Notes: generated by a model not told the origin, from the sequence alone. Counted from the stretch's first letter, positions 11,330 to 23,346 are shown. The stretch is DNA of 64,000 nucleotides from Microglena sp. YARC (GCA_022414725.1 CM039464.1:34613527-34677526), one strand, 5' to 3'. Numbers and translations: made by a program.

Positions 11330-13265
11330 CCCACCCTACCAAACCCTATCCCCTTAACACCCACCCCTTCCCCTGAAGCCACACCCTACCACCCTACCTT
11401 AACACCCTACTCCTACCCTTAACCACCCTACCCCCACCCTACCCACCCTACCCCTAACCCACCCCTTAAGACCCTACCCCTTCCCCCACCCCTTCCCCTG
11501 AAGCCACACCCACCCTACCCAACCCTACCCCTTAACACCACCCCTTCCCCTGAAGCCACACCCACCTACCCAACCCTACCCCTAACACCCACCCTTTCCT
11601 TAACACCCACCCTTCCCCTGAAGCCACACCCACCCTACCAACCCTACCCTTAACACCCACCCCCTTCCCCTGAAGCCACACCCACCCTACCCACTACCCT
11701 TAAAACCCACCCCTTCCCCTTGAGCCACACCCACCCTACCCAATCCTACCCCTTACACCCACCCCTTCCCCTACCCACTTAACCCACACCCTACCCAACC
11801 CTAACCCCTTAACACCCACCCTTCCTGAAGCCACACCCACCCTACCCAACCCTACCCTTACACACACCCACCCTTCCCCTGAAGCCACACCCACCCTACC
11901 CACCCTACCCCTTAACACCCCACCCCTACCCCTTCCAACTGAAGCCACACCCACCCTACCCACCCCTAACCCTTAACCACCCAAGCCACACCCACTCTCC
12001 CAACCCTACCTTCTTAAACACCCACGAAGCCACACCCACCCTACCCACCTTACACCCACCTTCCCCTGAACCACACCCACCCTACCCACCCTACCCAACC
12101 CCTTCCCCCTGAAGCCACACCCACCCTACCCCATCCCCTTACCCTTCCCCTGAACACCCACCCCTACCCCTTCCCCTGAAGCCACACCCACCCTACCCAC
12201 CCCTACCCCTTAACACCCACCCCTTCCCTGAAGCCACACCCACCTACCCACCCTACCCCTTAACACCCACCCCTACCCCTTAACACCCACCCCCTTCCCC
12301 AGAACCACACCCACCTACCCAACCCTACCCCTTAACACCCACCCCTTCCTGAAGCCACACCCACCCTACCCAACCCTACCCCTTAACACCCACCCCTTCC
12401 CCTGAAGCGACCACCCACCCCCCAACCCTACCCCTTAACACCCACCCCTTCCCCTGAAGCCACACCCACCCTACCCAACCCTACCCCTTAACACCCACCC
12501 CTTCCCCTGAAGCCACACCCACCCTACCCAACCCTACCCCTTAACACCCACCCTAACCCCTTAACACCCACCCCTTCCCAGAAAACCACACCCACCCTAC
12601 CCAACCCTACCCCTTAACACCCACCCCTTCCCCTGAAGCCACCCACCCTACCCAACCCTACCCCTTAAACCACCCTTCCCTGAAGCCCACTCACCCTACC
12701 CAACATAACACCCACCCTTCCCCTGAAGCCACACCCACCCTACCCAACCCTTACCCTTAACACCCACCCTTCCCTGAAGCCACACCCACCTACCCACCCA
12801 CCCCTTAACCCTTGAAGCCTACCCAACCTACCCCTTAACACCCACCCCCTTCCCTGAAGCCACACCCCCCTACCCAACCCTACCCTTAACAACCCACCCT
12901 GAAGCCACACTTAAACACCACCCCTTCCCCTGAAGCCACACCCACCCTACCCAACTACTTAACACCCACCCCTTCCCTGAAGCCACAACCACCCTACCAA
13001 ACCCTACCCTAGCTTAACACCACCCCTTCCCCTGAAGCCACACCCACCCTACCAAACCCTACCCCTTAACACCCACCCTTCCCCTTGAAGCCACACCCAC
13101 CCTACCAAACCTCCCTTAACACCCACCCCTTCCCCTGAAGCCACACCCACCCTACCCACCCCTACCTTAACACCACCCCTTCCTGAAACCACACCCACCC
13201 TACCCAACTACCCTACACCCCTTAACACCCACCTACCCCTTAACACCACCCCTTCCCTGATACCA
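11330..13265. repeat. Minisatellite of about 53 bp (CACACCCACCCTACCCAACC...)
   Basis: More than 30 degenerate copies of a unit holding CACACCCACCCTACCCAACC, CTACCCCTTAACACCCACCC and CTTCCCCTGAAGC. Many copies have single-base losses. There is strong strand asymmetry (C-rich plus strand). No gene is seen. Confidence 0.9.
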
Positions 13266-14292
13266 CACCATCCCACCACCACCACCACCACCACAACCAT
13301 CTCTCCCATTTTCACCCCAGGCATTCCAGTCAAGGGTAAAAGCAATGTGCCGAGTGTGAAATTGCACCATCCCCTAACCCCAACCAAACCTCCAACCCAC
13401 CCATCCCCCTAACCCCAACCAAACCTCCAAACACACCCACCCCCCTAAACACACACCACCCCTCCAACCCCACCATCCCCTTAACCACACCCACCCTCCA
13501 ACCCTACCCATCCCCCTAACCCCAACCAAACCTCCAACCCCAAACCATCCCCTAACACACCCACCCCTCCAACCACACCGCATCCCTTAACCACACCCAC
13601 CCTCTCAACCCCATAACCACACCCACCCCTCCAACCACCCATCCCCCTAACCACACCCATCCCACAAAATCTTACCCATCCCCTAACCCCACCCATCCCC
13701 CTAACCCCAACCAAACCTCCAACCCCAACCATCCCCTAACCACACCACCCCTCAACCACACCCATACCCCTTAACCACACCCACCCCTCCAACCCATCCA
13801 TCCCCTAACCACACCCACCCCTCCAACCACACCCATCCCCCTAACCACACCCATCCCACCAAATCTTACCCATCCTACAAAACCCCACCGCACCCCCCCC
13901 TTTTCACCAGGCATTCCTGTCCAAGGGTAAGAGCAATGTGCCGAGTGTTAAACCCCCACCCATCCCCCTAACTCCACATGAACCCCTAACCCCAACCATC
14001 TCTCCAACCCACCCATCCCCCTAACCCCACCCATCCCCTAACCCACCCATCCCAACAAATCCTACCCCACCCACCCCACCCACCTCCCCTAATCACCCAC
14101 CCCCCACTTCACACCCAGGCACTTGTGTCGAGGGTAAGAGCAAAGGGCTCAGTGTGAACGCTACCCATCCCCCTAACCCCACCCACCCTTCCAACCCCAC
14201 CCATCCCAACCCCACTCATCCCACCAAATCCTACCCCCCACCACCCACCACCACCCCTCCCCCTAATCACCCACCCTCCACCTTCACACCAG
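13266..14292 (+). repeat. C-rich array with repeated short acceptor/exon pieces
   Basis: CCTAACCACACCCATCCC and CCAACCAAACCTCCAACCC repeats are punctuated by copies of CAGGCATTCCNGTCAAGGGT near 13318 and 13909, and a related AGGCACTTGTGTCGAGGGTA near 14117. Each follows a pyrimidine tract and copies the acceptor and first codons (GIPVKGKS) of the exon that begins at 14293. Only the last is followed by a long open frame. Confidence 0.7.
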
Positions 14293-14540
14293 GCATTCCC
14301 GTCAAGGGTAAGAGCCTTGGGCCTAGTGTGAATAGCTCCCTTGAGTTCATGGGCCCAAATCTGTTGAGAGCAGCCTCCCCAGTGCCCAGCGGCGACAGTG
14401 ACGTCGGCTCCTCCCCCCACTCCTCTGACTACATCCTGGTCGACTCTGTGAAAGCAGTAGGACGCGTCAGTGGTGGTGGTGACGATGTGATGAGCATTCA
14501 AGACGTGGCTATCAGTTTACTACAGCACCGACCCAAGTGA
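14293..14540 (+). CDS. C-terminal exon of an unrecognised gene
   Basis: The exon opens at the acceptor CACACCAG|GCATTCCCG and reads GIPVKGKSLGPSVNSSLEF, then a Ser/Asp-rich stretch (SGDSDVGSSPHSSDYILVDS). It ends in SIQDVAISLLQHRPK and a TGA at 14538-14540, about 82 residues. No domain is recognised. The segment from GPNLLRA onward is repeated twice immediately downstream, and its first codons are repeated in the array upstream, so this looks like a real terminal exon at the centre of local tandem duplication. It may end the same gene as the exons at 310 and 3796, but linkage is inferred only from strand and style. Confidence 0.5.
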
Positions 14541-15290
14541 TCAAAATCCGCTGAGATTCATGCATTCACTGCCTGGCAGTGGTCAGGGTCAGGGCCAGGG
14601 ACTGACCTTGATCTCATACCGGCTAACGCCTGATTAGATGGTGGTGTGTGTTGAATTAGCTTTTCAGGGAATAATAGCAGGGGTAGCTGCGCACCTAGAC
14701 CCAAGCGTCCCTAATCCGTTGAGAGCAGTGTCCCCAGTGCCCAGCGGTGACAGTGACGTCAGCTCCTCCCCCCACTCCTCTGACTCCATCCTGGTCGACT
14801 CTGTGAAAGCAGTAGGACGCGTCAGTGGTGGTGGTGTCGATGTGATGAGCATTCAAGATGTTGCGATCAGCTTACTCCAGCACCGACCTAAGTGACCCTA
14901 ATCCGTTGAGTGCAGTGTCCCCAGTTCCCAGTGGCGACACCTTCTTCCCCCACTCCTCTGACTTTATCCTGGTTGACTCTGTGAAAGCAGTAGGACGGTC
15001 AGTGGTGGTGGTGACGATGTGATGAGCATTCAAGACGTGGCTATCAGTTTACTCCAGCACCGACCCAAGTGATCAAAATCCGCTGAGATGCATGCACGAA
15101 GTCAATCACAGCCTGGCAGTGGTCAGGGTCAGGGCCAGGGACTGACCTTGATCTCATACCGGCTAACGCCTGATTAGATGGTGGTGTGTGTTGAATTGGG
15201 TGTTCAGGTAATAATAGCAGGGGTAGCTGTGTACCCAGACCCAAGTGATCCCAATACGCTGAGAGCTGTGTTCCCAGTGGTCAGGCCAGG
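14541..15290 (+). pseudogene. Two tandem copies of the terminal exon, the second broken
   Basis: Copy two (about 14712-14895) is intact in frame from VPNPLRAVSPVPSGDSD to LLQHRPK plus stop. Copy three (about 14892-15072) has lost bases and is frame-shifted. The intervening segment starting GATCAAAATCCGCTGAGAT occurs at about 14539 and again at about 15071, giving a period of about 530 bp. A fourth partial start (AATACGCTGAGAGCTGTG) lies at 15254. Copy two could serve as an alternative terminal exon if it has an acceptor; TTTTCAGGG near 14663 is a candidate. Confidence 0.6.
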
Positions 15291-15306
15291 GTCAGACTAT
15301 AGTTTT

Positions 15307-15512
15307 TTGGCAGAGCCCCCCCTTCTGGGGGGCGGGAGCCCCCAGGGTTACCCCATTGTCCGTTTGTCCGACCATCCGACCACCCCCCCGGAGATGAAGC
15401 CTGACACGTCAGCCAACGGTATCGTAACTAACTCGCTTCCGTTGCTACCTGCCGCTCCGTTGCGAACACTCTTCGCCATTTTTTAGCGCCGCTTGCGACG
15501 CTGCATAGAACT
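15307..15512 (+). repeat. Dispersed repeat E (GCGGAGCCCCCCCTTCTGG family)
   Basis: This repeat of about 210 bp begins TTTTTTGGCAGAGCCCCCCC and carries GATGAAGCCTGACACGTCAG. It ends near GACGCTGCATAGAACTTG after a GCGTCGC/GCGACGC-type hairpin. Other copies lie at 17283, 20275, 42799, 48098 and 62433, with a diverged one at 46080. No terminal inverted repeats or coding capacity are evident; the class is unknown. Confidence 0.8.
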
Positions 15513-15523
15513 TGGGGGGCTAC

Positions 15524-15610
15524 GGATAGCAGCTTCTAGGCAGCACCTTTCCCCAGCCATTGGGCCAAACCTGAAGCTAGCCAGTGCCACAGTGAAGCAG
15601 TAGGCGAAGG
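15524..15610. repeat. Dispersed repeat F fragment
   Basis: Holds AGCAGCTTCTAGGCAGCACC and an ATTGGGCCAAACC segment matching repeat F at 7080, 17491 and 47265. Only one end of the fold-back element is evident. Confidence 0.5.
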
Positions 15611-15856
15611 TAGCAATGGGCGAACTTGTGTACAAAGAGTTCTCAGACTTGACCTCTATAAAGAGCCCGAATACTGAACAGGGATATTTTTTTCAAATCA
15701 AAAAGAGGAATTTTTATTCCTTTTTGTATTCCTCCCTAATTTCCTCCCAAAACAGGATCCTTATTCGGATTTGGGTCGATTTGGGTCATTTTTAGTCAAT
15801 TTCAGTGGGATTTTAGGGGGGGGAAAAAACTTATTTATTTTTAGGTTTCTTATTCC

Positions 15857-16010
15857 GGCCATTTGGGCAAAAACGGGGTCTCGTATTCAGTACCGGAATG
15901 TATTCTGGCCATTTGGGCAAAGACGGGGTCTCGTATTCCGTATCGGAATGTATTCCGGCCATTTGGGCAAAAACGGGGTCTCGTATTCCGATCGGAATGT
16001 ATTCCGGATA
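15857..16010. repeat. 50-bp tandem repeat, three copies
   Basis: Units start at 15857, 15907 and 15957 with GGCCATTTGGGCAAAAACGG followed by GGTCTCGTATTC and CGGAATGTATTC. The flank 15690-15856 is AT-rich with poly-T and poly-G runs and no gene. Confidence 0.9.
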
Positions 16011-16592
16011 AAAATATCCCAGGTACTGAAAGTGTATAGGACTACTGTAGATATGTCCTGCTCAGTGTCTAGCTCTTGTTGTTGGTCTCGTCAGCAGCAG
16101 GCATGGGCATGGTCTCATCAGCCCCAAGCAAATAGTCTCTTCGTGATAGACTTGCATAAATTAAGGCATCTGCATATCAGCATAGGCGGCATAGTCGAAC
16201 CTGCACCCAGGGCACCGTTGGTATGTCCTGGTCAATGACTAGCTCCTGTTGCAGTCTCCTCAGCAGCTTGCCCGGTCCCAAGCAAACAGTCTCTTCGTGA
16301 TAGACTTGCATAAATTAAGGCATCTGCATATCAGCATAGGCGGCATAGTCGAACCTGCACCCAGGGCACCGTTGGTATGTCCTGGTCAATGGCTAGCTCT
16401 TGTTCTTGGTCTCCTCAGCAGCTTGCCCGGTCCCAAGCAAACAGTGTCTTCTTGATTGACTTGCATATATGTAGGCACCTGCATATCAGCATATGCGGCA
16501 CAGTAGGACCTGCACCCCGGGTACCGTTGTTATATCCTGGTCAGTGGCCAGCTCTTGTTGTTGGTCTCCTCAGCAGCTTGCCCGGACCCAAG

Positions 16593-16796
16593 CAGGGCAC
16601 TGCATTTTGTCATTTTGGGTTGCGCTTTGAACGAAACTGCCTCCTTTTGGGTTGCGCTTTTGACTCAACCGAAAACGGAAATCTGCGCGCTGGGCCCGGA
16701 GGGGGTTTGAAAAATTGCGTCAATTTTGAAAAAGCGCTTAAGTGGTCCAAAACCATGCGCGCTAGAGCGCAATAGCGCACATCATGTAGTACCCTG
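16593..16796. mobile_element. hAT-like MITE, CAGGGTACT family
   Basis: 204 bp, starting CAGGGCACTGC and ending ATGTAGTACCCTG. Flanks GACCCAAG and GTCCCAAG match at 7 of 8 positions. The body has the family's GCGCGC and AATCTGCGCGCTG motifs. Confidence 0.75.
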
Positions 16797-16834
16797 GTCC
16801 CAAGCAAACAGTGTCTCCGTGACTTGCATATATG

Positions 16835-17012
16835 TAGGGACCGGCATATCATATTATGTTGACCAAAGGCGAGTATGGTATTATATGATATCATACAAAT
16901 TGCATCATACGATATTGTATATAAATGGTGACTTTGGCCTAGCCAGACTGCCGGCATCATGTGATATCATATGATGACATGATTTCATATGATATCATAT
17001 TGCCGTTCCCTA
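16835..17012. mobile_element. hAT-like MITE, TAGGGAACGGCA family
   Basis: 178 bp, starting TAGGGACCGGCATATC and ending ATTGCCGTTCCCTA. Flanks CATATATG and CATATAGG match at 7 of 8. The interior is rich in ATGATATCATAT palindromes. TAGGG ends and an 8-bp duplication fit the hAT superfamily. Confidence 0.7.
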
Positions 17013-17040
17013 CATATAGGCGGCATAGTAAGGCCTGCTC

Positions 17041-17170
17041 TTAAAAAAGGAATGATAACGCCTGGTGGGGCGTGGTATAAGGGAGCCCCGCCTTACAGCG
17101 GTAGGGAACAGGCTGCTAGATTACCTGGACAAAGCTACCATGGCGGTTGACAGCGACCTCGAACACTAAG
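17041..17170 (+). repeat. Dispersed repeat D
   Basis: Holds GGGAGCCCCGCCTTACAGCG, GGCTGCTAGATTACCTGGAC and AAAGCTACCATGGCGGTTGA. The same order recurs in part at 51080-51125 and 52030-52110, and inverted at 54490-54610. A tRNA B-box-like GGGTTCGAATCC sits on the minus strand at about 17184-17195, just beyond it. Confidence 0.6.
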
Positions 17171-17282
17171 GGGCACCTGTGGGGATTCGAACCCGGCACC
17201 TTCGTCGTTCAAGGCCCTCTCTTATAATATAGGAGTAGTTATGTCCTAGACAGTTCTACATGTCCAATGTGATCTCCACTGT

Positions 17283-17490
17283 TATTGGCGGAGCCCCCCC
17301 TTCTGGTGGGCTGGAGCCCTCAGTGTTACTCATTTGTCCGTCCGACAATCCATCCATCTGACCGTGATGAAGCCCGACACATCAGCCAACGGCCTCGTAA
17401 CTAACTCGCTTCCGTTGCCACCTGTCGCTCCCTCGCGATCACTCTCCGCCATTTTTTAGCGTCGCAGGCGACGCTGCATCGAACTTGTTC
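17283..17490 (+). repeat. Dispersed repeat E
   Basis: A full-length copy from TTGGCGGAGCCCCCCCTTCT to CGACGCTGCATCGAACTTG, containing the perfect hairpin AGCGTCGCAGGCGACGCT near its right end. Confidence 0.85.
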
Positions 17491-17671
17491 TTCTCAGCTA
17501 CTAGCAGCAGCTTCTAGGCAGCTCCCTGAGCGATCCACTAGGCTAAGACTCAAAACTTCAGCAACGCTAGAAAGCTGCTGACGTCAGCTTCAAGGTGCAC
17601 TAGGTTGCTTTAGGTTTGGCTCATTAGCCAGCCAGGGAAGCTGCCTAGAAGCTGCTGCTGGTAGCTGAAAA
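17491..17671. mobile_element. Fold-back MITE, repeat F family
   Basis: The left arm begins TTCTCAGCTACTAGCAGCAG then CTTCTAGGCAGCTCCCTGA. The right arm, read in reverse complement, begins TTTTCAGCTACCAGCAGCAG then CTTCTAGGCAGCTTCCCTG. Arms are about 38 bp with three or four mismatches around a core of about 105 bp. No clear target duplication was found. Confidence 0.7.
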
Positions 17672-18652
17672 GAAAACAGTGGGTGATCTCCTCTGCAGCA
17701 GTAGTATGCCTGCACAAAAGCAATGTGTGGCTCCGTAGTTGAGTTGCATAGAAGCCCCATAGTGGGGTCTGCTCTCAGAAAATAGTAGTAGTTATGTCCT
17801 AGACAGTTGTAGATTGTCGTTGCAGTCACCATCCTACCTAGTAGGCCTGCACACAATCAAATATTGTCTTCGTGATAGACTTGCATAGAAACGGCTTAGT
17901 GGGGTCTACTCTCAGCATATATAGGAGTAGTTACGTCCTAGACAGTCCTAAATGTTGCTTTTGCCATCCTCCGTAGTTGGCCTGGACTCACCAGTCACCA
18001 CCACCACCAAAGCAATGTGTGGCTCTGTGATGGGTTTGCCTAGAAGCGGCTTAGTGTGGTCTGCTCTCAGAAAAGAGGAGTAGTTATGTCCTAGACAGTC
18101 CTAAATGTTGCTTTTGCCATCTTTCATAGTTGGCCTGGACTCACCAGTCACCACTACCACCAAAGCAATGTGTGGCTCTGTGATGGGTTTGCCTAGAAGC
18201 GGCTTAGTGTGGTCTGCTCTCAGAAAAGAGGAGTAGTTATGTCCTAGACAGTCCTAGATGCTGTCTCTGGCCACCTTCGTAGTATGCCCGCACACAATCA
18301 ATTGTTGACTTCGTGATACAGTTACATAGAGCGACATGGTGGGGTCTGCTATTAGATTATCAGATTACCCGTAGTTATGTCCGAGACAGTTGTAGATGTT
18401 GCTGTTACCATCCTACCTAGTAGACTTGCACGCAAGCAAATGGTGTCTTGGTGATAGACTTGCATAGAACCGGCTTGGCGGGGTCTGCTCTTAGTATGTA
18501 GTTATGTACTAGACAGTTGTAAATGTTGCTTTTGCCATCCTTGGTGGTTGGCCTGGACTCACCATCACCACCAAAGCAATGTGTGGCTCCGTGATGGGTT
18601 TGCATAGAAGCGGCTTAGTTTGGTCTGCACTCCTCAGAATATAGCTGGAGTT

Positions 18653-18853
18653 CAGGGTACTACCTTATGTCAAATTGGTCAGCGCTTTGCAGTGCAAAAA
18701 GCAAAAAATCTGCGCGCTGCCATGGGGTTGGAAAAACTGCCATGGGAAAAATCTGCGCGCTGCCATGGGGTTGGAAAAACTACGCGGAACGCGCAGTGGG
18801 GCTCAAAAAGCATATGAGAAATCGCGCTGCCGCGCGCGCTTTGTAGTACCCTG
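18653..18853. mobile_element. hAT-like MITE, CAGGGTACT family
   Basis: 201 bp from CAGGGTACTACC to GTAGTACCCTG, with a perfect 8-bp target duplication CTGGAGTT on both sides (18645-18652 and 18854-18861). An internal GCGCGCTGCCATGGGGTTGG segment is duplicated. Confidence 0.9.
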
Positions 18854-18948
18854 CTGGAGTTGTATCCTAGACAGTCCTAGATGGTGCCGTTGTCCTCCTT
18901 TGCAGGATGCCCGGGCTTGCATAGAAGCGGCTTAGTGTTGTCCAGGGT

Positions 18949-18981
18949 ATTGAAATTGAAATTGTTACGTCCGTGTAATAC
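18949..18981 (-). mobile_element. Very short LINE/SINE-like 3' end
   Basis: On the minus strand this reads GTATTACACGGACGTAACAA followed by TTTCAA units, the same end as at 25999 and 49531. It is too short to classify. Confidence 0.4.
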
Positions 18982-19052
18982 AGTTCCTCACAGGACGTGA
19001 AGTTAAGGACACCATAGCGTAAGCCGGAGCTAGCTATAGTCACCGTGTTGTC

Positions 19053-19246
19053 CAGGGTACTTCCAAGCGCGCACTTTTGCGCGCTGGCGCGCTGCCTTTT
19101 TGAGCCTCACTGCGCGTTTCGCGCAGTTTTGGCAACCCCCTGTGGGCGCAGCAATCAATTTTTGCTCTTTTTGTACTACAAAGTGCAGTTTTTTTGTTTT
19201 CAAGTGCGCTGAAGCGCTGGCCAGTTTGGTCAATGGCAGTACCCTG
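19053..19246. mobile_element. hAT-like MITE, CAGGGTACT family
   Basis: 194 bp from CAGGGTACTTCC to GGCAGTACCCTG, with a perfect 8-bp target duplication GTGTTGTC (19045-19052 and 19247-19254). The subterminal parts are GCGC-rich and inverted. Confidence 0.92.
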
Positions 19247-20110
19247 GTGTTGTCTGCTCTCAGAATACGGGATATAACTTGAACTTGAACTTCAACTTGT
19301 TTACCGGTACATAGCTTCAGCCAGCAATTTGGCTTCTCGCTGTCTGCGGCACTGAAAAACTATTATTACCGGGGAAATGTAAACGCGAACAAATCACTTG
19401 TATCGTAATAAAAATAATAGAGGAGTAGGTATACCCTAGACAATCCCAGATACTTTTGTAGTCCTCCTTTGCAGCTTGCCCGAGCTTGCATAGAAGCGGC
19501 TTAGGGGGTTCCACACTCCTCAGAATATAGGAGAAAGAGTGTGCTGGATGTTGCTTCTGGCCTTCTCATAGTAGACCTGTACCCAATCGAGTGTTGACTA
19601 CTTGACTCCGTGATAAACTTTCAAAGAGTCGGAGCTTGCCCCGGCTTGCATAGAAGCGGCTTAGGAGGTTCCACACTCCTCAGAATATAGGAGGAAGAGT
19701 GTGCTGGATGTTGCTTCTGGCCTTCTCAGAGTAGACCTTAACCCAAGCGAGTGTTGACTCCGTGATAAACTTTCAAAGAGTGGAGCTTTGCCCGGGCTTG
19801 CATGGCAGCGGCTTAGGGGGTTTCGCACTCCTCAGAATATAGAAGGAATTCTGTCCTAGATTTTGATTTTAGCCTCCTCTGCCGCAGGCCCGGGCTCAAG
19901 CAATTGCAGCAGCAGGCCCGGGCCCGGGCTCAAGCAATTGCAGCAGACCCGGGCTCAAGCAGGCCCGGGCTCAAGCGATTTTAGCCTCCTCCGCAGCAGG
20001 CCGGCGCTCAAGCAATTAATATCTAGCAACTCCGTGATATATTTGCATATATGCCGATATGCGGCATGGTGGTGTTCACACTCCTTATAATATAGGAGGA
20101 CTTTTGTCTT

Positions 20111-20340
20111 CTATGATTTTTACCTCCTTCGTAGAGTGTTCAAGGGCTATCGAAGGGTGTCCGAGGGCTATTGGCCTATCGTAGAGTGTTCAAGGGCTGT
20201 CGAAGCCAGGGTTTACGACAGGGCCAAGGGACAGTAAGGCCCAGGGTTACAATGTCGTGGACAAACAAACAGACAGACAATCAGACGACGGGGTGCCTTT
20301 GAGGGCTCCCACCCCCCAGAAGGGGGGCTCCGCCAGAAGC
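20111..20340. repeat. GTAGAGTGTTCAAGGGCT repeats and a repeat E fragment
   Basis: Two copies of a GTAGAGTGTTCAAGGGCT unit lie at 20133 and 20182, then about 60 bp of inverted repeat E (GGGGGGCTCCGCCAGAAGC at 20322). Nothing coding is seen. From 20341 to 20840 I see only AT-rich unique sequence. Confidence 0.6.
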
Positions 20341-20840
20341 TATGTAGGAGGCCAACCCAAAACAACACCTATGGCGGAAAGTGGAGGGAAATGGAGCAGA
20401 GCGCCTGGGAGATTTACGATAGGCCCCAGGGAGTAAAGGGACAGTCCATACTTAACAAAGAGTGTCCAGAAACCAAACTCGAAAAACTCGAAAAGCAAGC
20501 ACACATGACAGGAGCGAAGCAATCTACACCACGGGGCAGACCTTTCCGAGAGAGAGGATTTGTTACTTTAGTATTCGATGCAGGGACTGCAGGGACTCAG
20601 TCGTTGCCGTATGTCAGTACTCTTACAAGTACAAGTACATAGATAGCAACAGAAGAGATCTGCTGATCACTAATAGAGATGGCAAGACAGTACTGCTATA
20701 TACCGTTATAGATAAGTAGGATTTGGCGATCCTCGATTGCTCGAATCCTCGAATTCAACGTTTTCTAATTTTCGAATTTTTGATTTTTACTATTTTCTAA
20801 GTCTTTATTACTTTTACATCTAGTTAGATTTTTTAACTGG

Positions 20841-21478
20841 AAAACTTGAGAGAGGATATAGTTACATACTCAGCAAAACTTGGAGAGGAGAGGATAAAGT
20901 TACGTACTCAGCAAAAATCAATGCCGAGACTGAACAGCGCCGAGGCAGCTGGACAGTTTTATAACAGTGAAAGAAAAAAGAAATTACAAGGGGCTCATGT
21001 CCTAGCAGTGAAACATCACCGCCCTAAAGTCGGACTCGAGAAACCACAGTGAGAGCAAAACTTTTAGAGAGGATAAAGTTACATACTCAGCAAAAATCAA
21101 TGCAGAGACTGAACAGCGCCGAGGCAGCTGGACAGTAGCAAAACTTTAGAGAGGATATAGTTACATACTCAGCAAAAATCAATGCCGAGACTGAACAGCG
21201 CCGAGGCAGCTGGACAGTTTTATAACAATGGGGTTTTGGGCAACATACCCCTCAGAACCTGGTCCAGGAGGTGACCTCCAAAAAAGCGTACGAAAGAGCA
21301 AATAAAAGGCTTGACAACAAGCAATGCGAACTACCAAGGCATAGAGAAACTAGCGAATTAAGTGTATGTAGTAGAAGGGCTGAGAGTTGCCGAGGCCTAA
21401 AAAGCGAGATTCTACAAGAAGACGTGAAGGACAAAAGGCACAGGAAAATCACCAAACAAACAAGGAGAGAGGCATATA
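20841..21478. repeat. R1-type repeat, left part, split by LTR element 2
   Basis: Three copies of GAGAGGATATAGTTACATAC, TCAGCAAAAATCAATGCCGA and CTGAACAGCGCCGAGGCAGC lie near 20853, 21061 and 21142. The same text recurs at 24412-24450 and 32612-32700. The sequence resumes at 24092 after the inserted element. Confidence 0.75.
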
Positions 21479-21483
21479 GCTCT

Positions 21484-21864
21484 TATTAGCTTTGATAACA
21501 CTCCGGATGAGTGGACTTTGTGTGTGCAGCACGCCAATCTATATATGCAGAGACGAGAGTGAGTTACAAGCACAGGAGACCCATTAAGGGGCACCAGTGG
21601 AGGAAGAAAGAAAGGTAGGCTATACCCTGATAAGGGTTAGACACTATACAGTCAATGTCAGAGGAAACCGGGCAGCCGGGAAACTATCAGGGTAAAGGCA
21701 AGACCGGTGAAGTAGCTGACAGGAACCTGTCACTGAGTCACTCAATGACTCAGGCTAAGGGAAACTGTCACTACGGGAAGCTGTCAGGGCCGATAGTTCT
21801 AAGGGAGTACAGAAGTAGTCACCAAGTCATAAAACGCGTGAGAGCAACGCAATTCATGCTGACA
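21484..21864 (-). repeat. LTR element 2, 3' LTR
   Basis: 381 bp, reading the same as 23711-24091. It lies downstream in element orientation (minus). Confidence 0.85.
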
Positions 21865-21872
21865 CTCCACCT
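21865..21872 (-). promoter_or_regulatory. Candidate polypurine tract, LTR element 2
   Basis: Minus strand AGGTGGAG directly abuts the TG of the 3' LTR. It is short, so modest support. Confidence 0.45.
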
Positions 21873-23346
21873 ATGACACAGGTGACATACAATACTACTA
21901 CTCCACCTATGGCACTGGTGACATAGAACTATAAACTGGTAGCAAACAAAAGTTATGAAGGAACGGCGGAAAAATCAGGAAACCAGAAGAAAGCCTTGTC
22001 TAAAATAAAAGGATGAGAAAGGATGAACCAAAAAACCACTGTAGTACTCCGAAAATGTAGCAGCAAAAAAAACTTGGGTCATACCGAGCAGAGCTGAGAC
22101 CAAAACGGAAATGTAACCATCCATGGTAAGCGCAAAAATACTATTCATCCAGAATAGGAGGCACCAAACCAGAAATCACAGGGAGGCCAAAACAGAAATC
22201 AATCCCAAATACCAAAGGAAGGGGAACAACGGTGACTAAAAGAACCGAGAACATAACCTAAAGAGAAGACTGAAAAAACGTATATCAAAGTTGGGGAACA
22301 ACGGTATAGAAAACCCGATCCGGGTATAGGAACCTAACGCCAATCAATGATAACCAAAGAGACGGATTGAAATATCGTGTGAGAGCAGCACACGAGAGAA
22401 TCAAAACCTAAAGGACGCAGACAAGAGGACACTAAAGACTACGATGGAAAAATAAAGTCGATGGAAAAATCCACTACCTTAAAACTATTCTTAGCATAGA
22501 ATTCATGACTAGGTTGGGATGAAAAAAACCATGATGAACTGGTTTCTTACTCAAAGATGGAAGTAAGAAGATTTATGAAAGTTAATTATCATAAATCCCC
22601 AGTTACGGCACTAACTAAAACATTCTAGGAGGTGGGTATCGCACCGCAAAGAACTCATGCACTCAAGACAAACCAAGCACCTAACCACAAGCAAACTAAA
22701 CCTGCAGCAACTGAAAATCCAAAGGATGCGGAGAATAAATCTCAAGAAACTTGTAACCAACAAAGGAAACACAGTTCAATGAACAATAGGAGTTTAGACG
22801 TACAAACACAGTACAGAAAACTTAATGTCCACTTGAAAAATAGTAAACGCAGAAAAAAGGACGTCAAAGAATTGACTGCAAAGGATGGACTGAAAGGGCG
22901 CTTGAAATACACTCGGAAAACAAGAAAGAGGTGAGCGGCGGTACATCTGCAAGTACAACTGCAAGATTACCCAGCCCACCAATTCACAGTAAAAATCCGA
23001 AGGGAAACAACTACTACACTCCACAAAAGTTCCAATCACATGAGGGGCTGGTGATCTAAAAACAGTTTGGAGTAAAAAGAAATAGCTAATCTATGATGAG
23101 CTCCACCGAACGAACCATCTGCCTATGGAACTAAGAGTCAGAAACCATCAAGACGCTATAACGGTGGTCTGAATTAATTACCACCTTCCACCAAAACCAA
23201 GAAAGACAGCTGAAAGGAAGCTGCCTAAACAAAGCGTCGTAACGCTCCACCAATCTAGACTACCCTATAAGTCAGTCTAGGCGGTGCTGAGGAATAGGCA
23301 CCCACACATAGGGCCATGTTAACCTACGTATGAGAACCATCAGCAC

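Larger units (their letters stand above)
16030..20110. repeat. Degenerate satellite of about 170 bp, interrupted by MITEs
   Basis: Recurring blocks are CTTGCATAGAAGCGGCTTAG, GGTCTGCTCTCAGAATATAG, GGAGTAGTTATGTCCTAGAC and AGTCCTAGATGTTGC. Better conserved units of about 155-170 bp lie at 16052-16590; later ones diverge (for example near 17700, 17860, 18050, 18230, 18420, 18860, 19440, 19690). No coding sequence is seen. The arrays are split by the elements listed separately. Confidence 0.75.

Noticed and set aside
17139..17215. tRNA on the minus strand around GGGTTCGAATCC
   Set aside because: Only a B box is seen; no pairing acceptor or D arm upstream.
16030..20110. CRISPR-like array
   Set aside because: Units of about 170 bp are degenerate throughout with no conserved short repeat separated by unique spacers; the context is eukaryotic.
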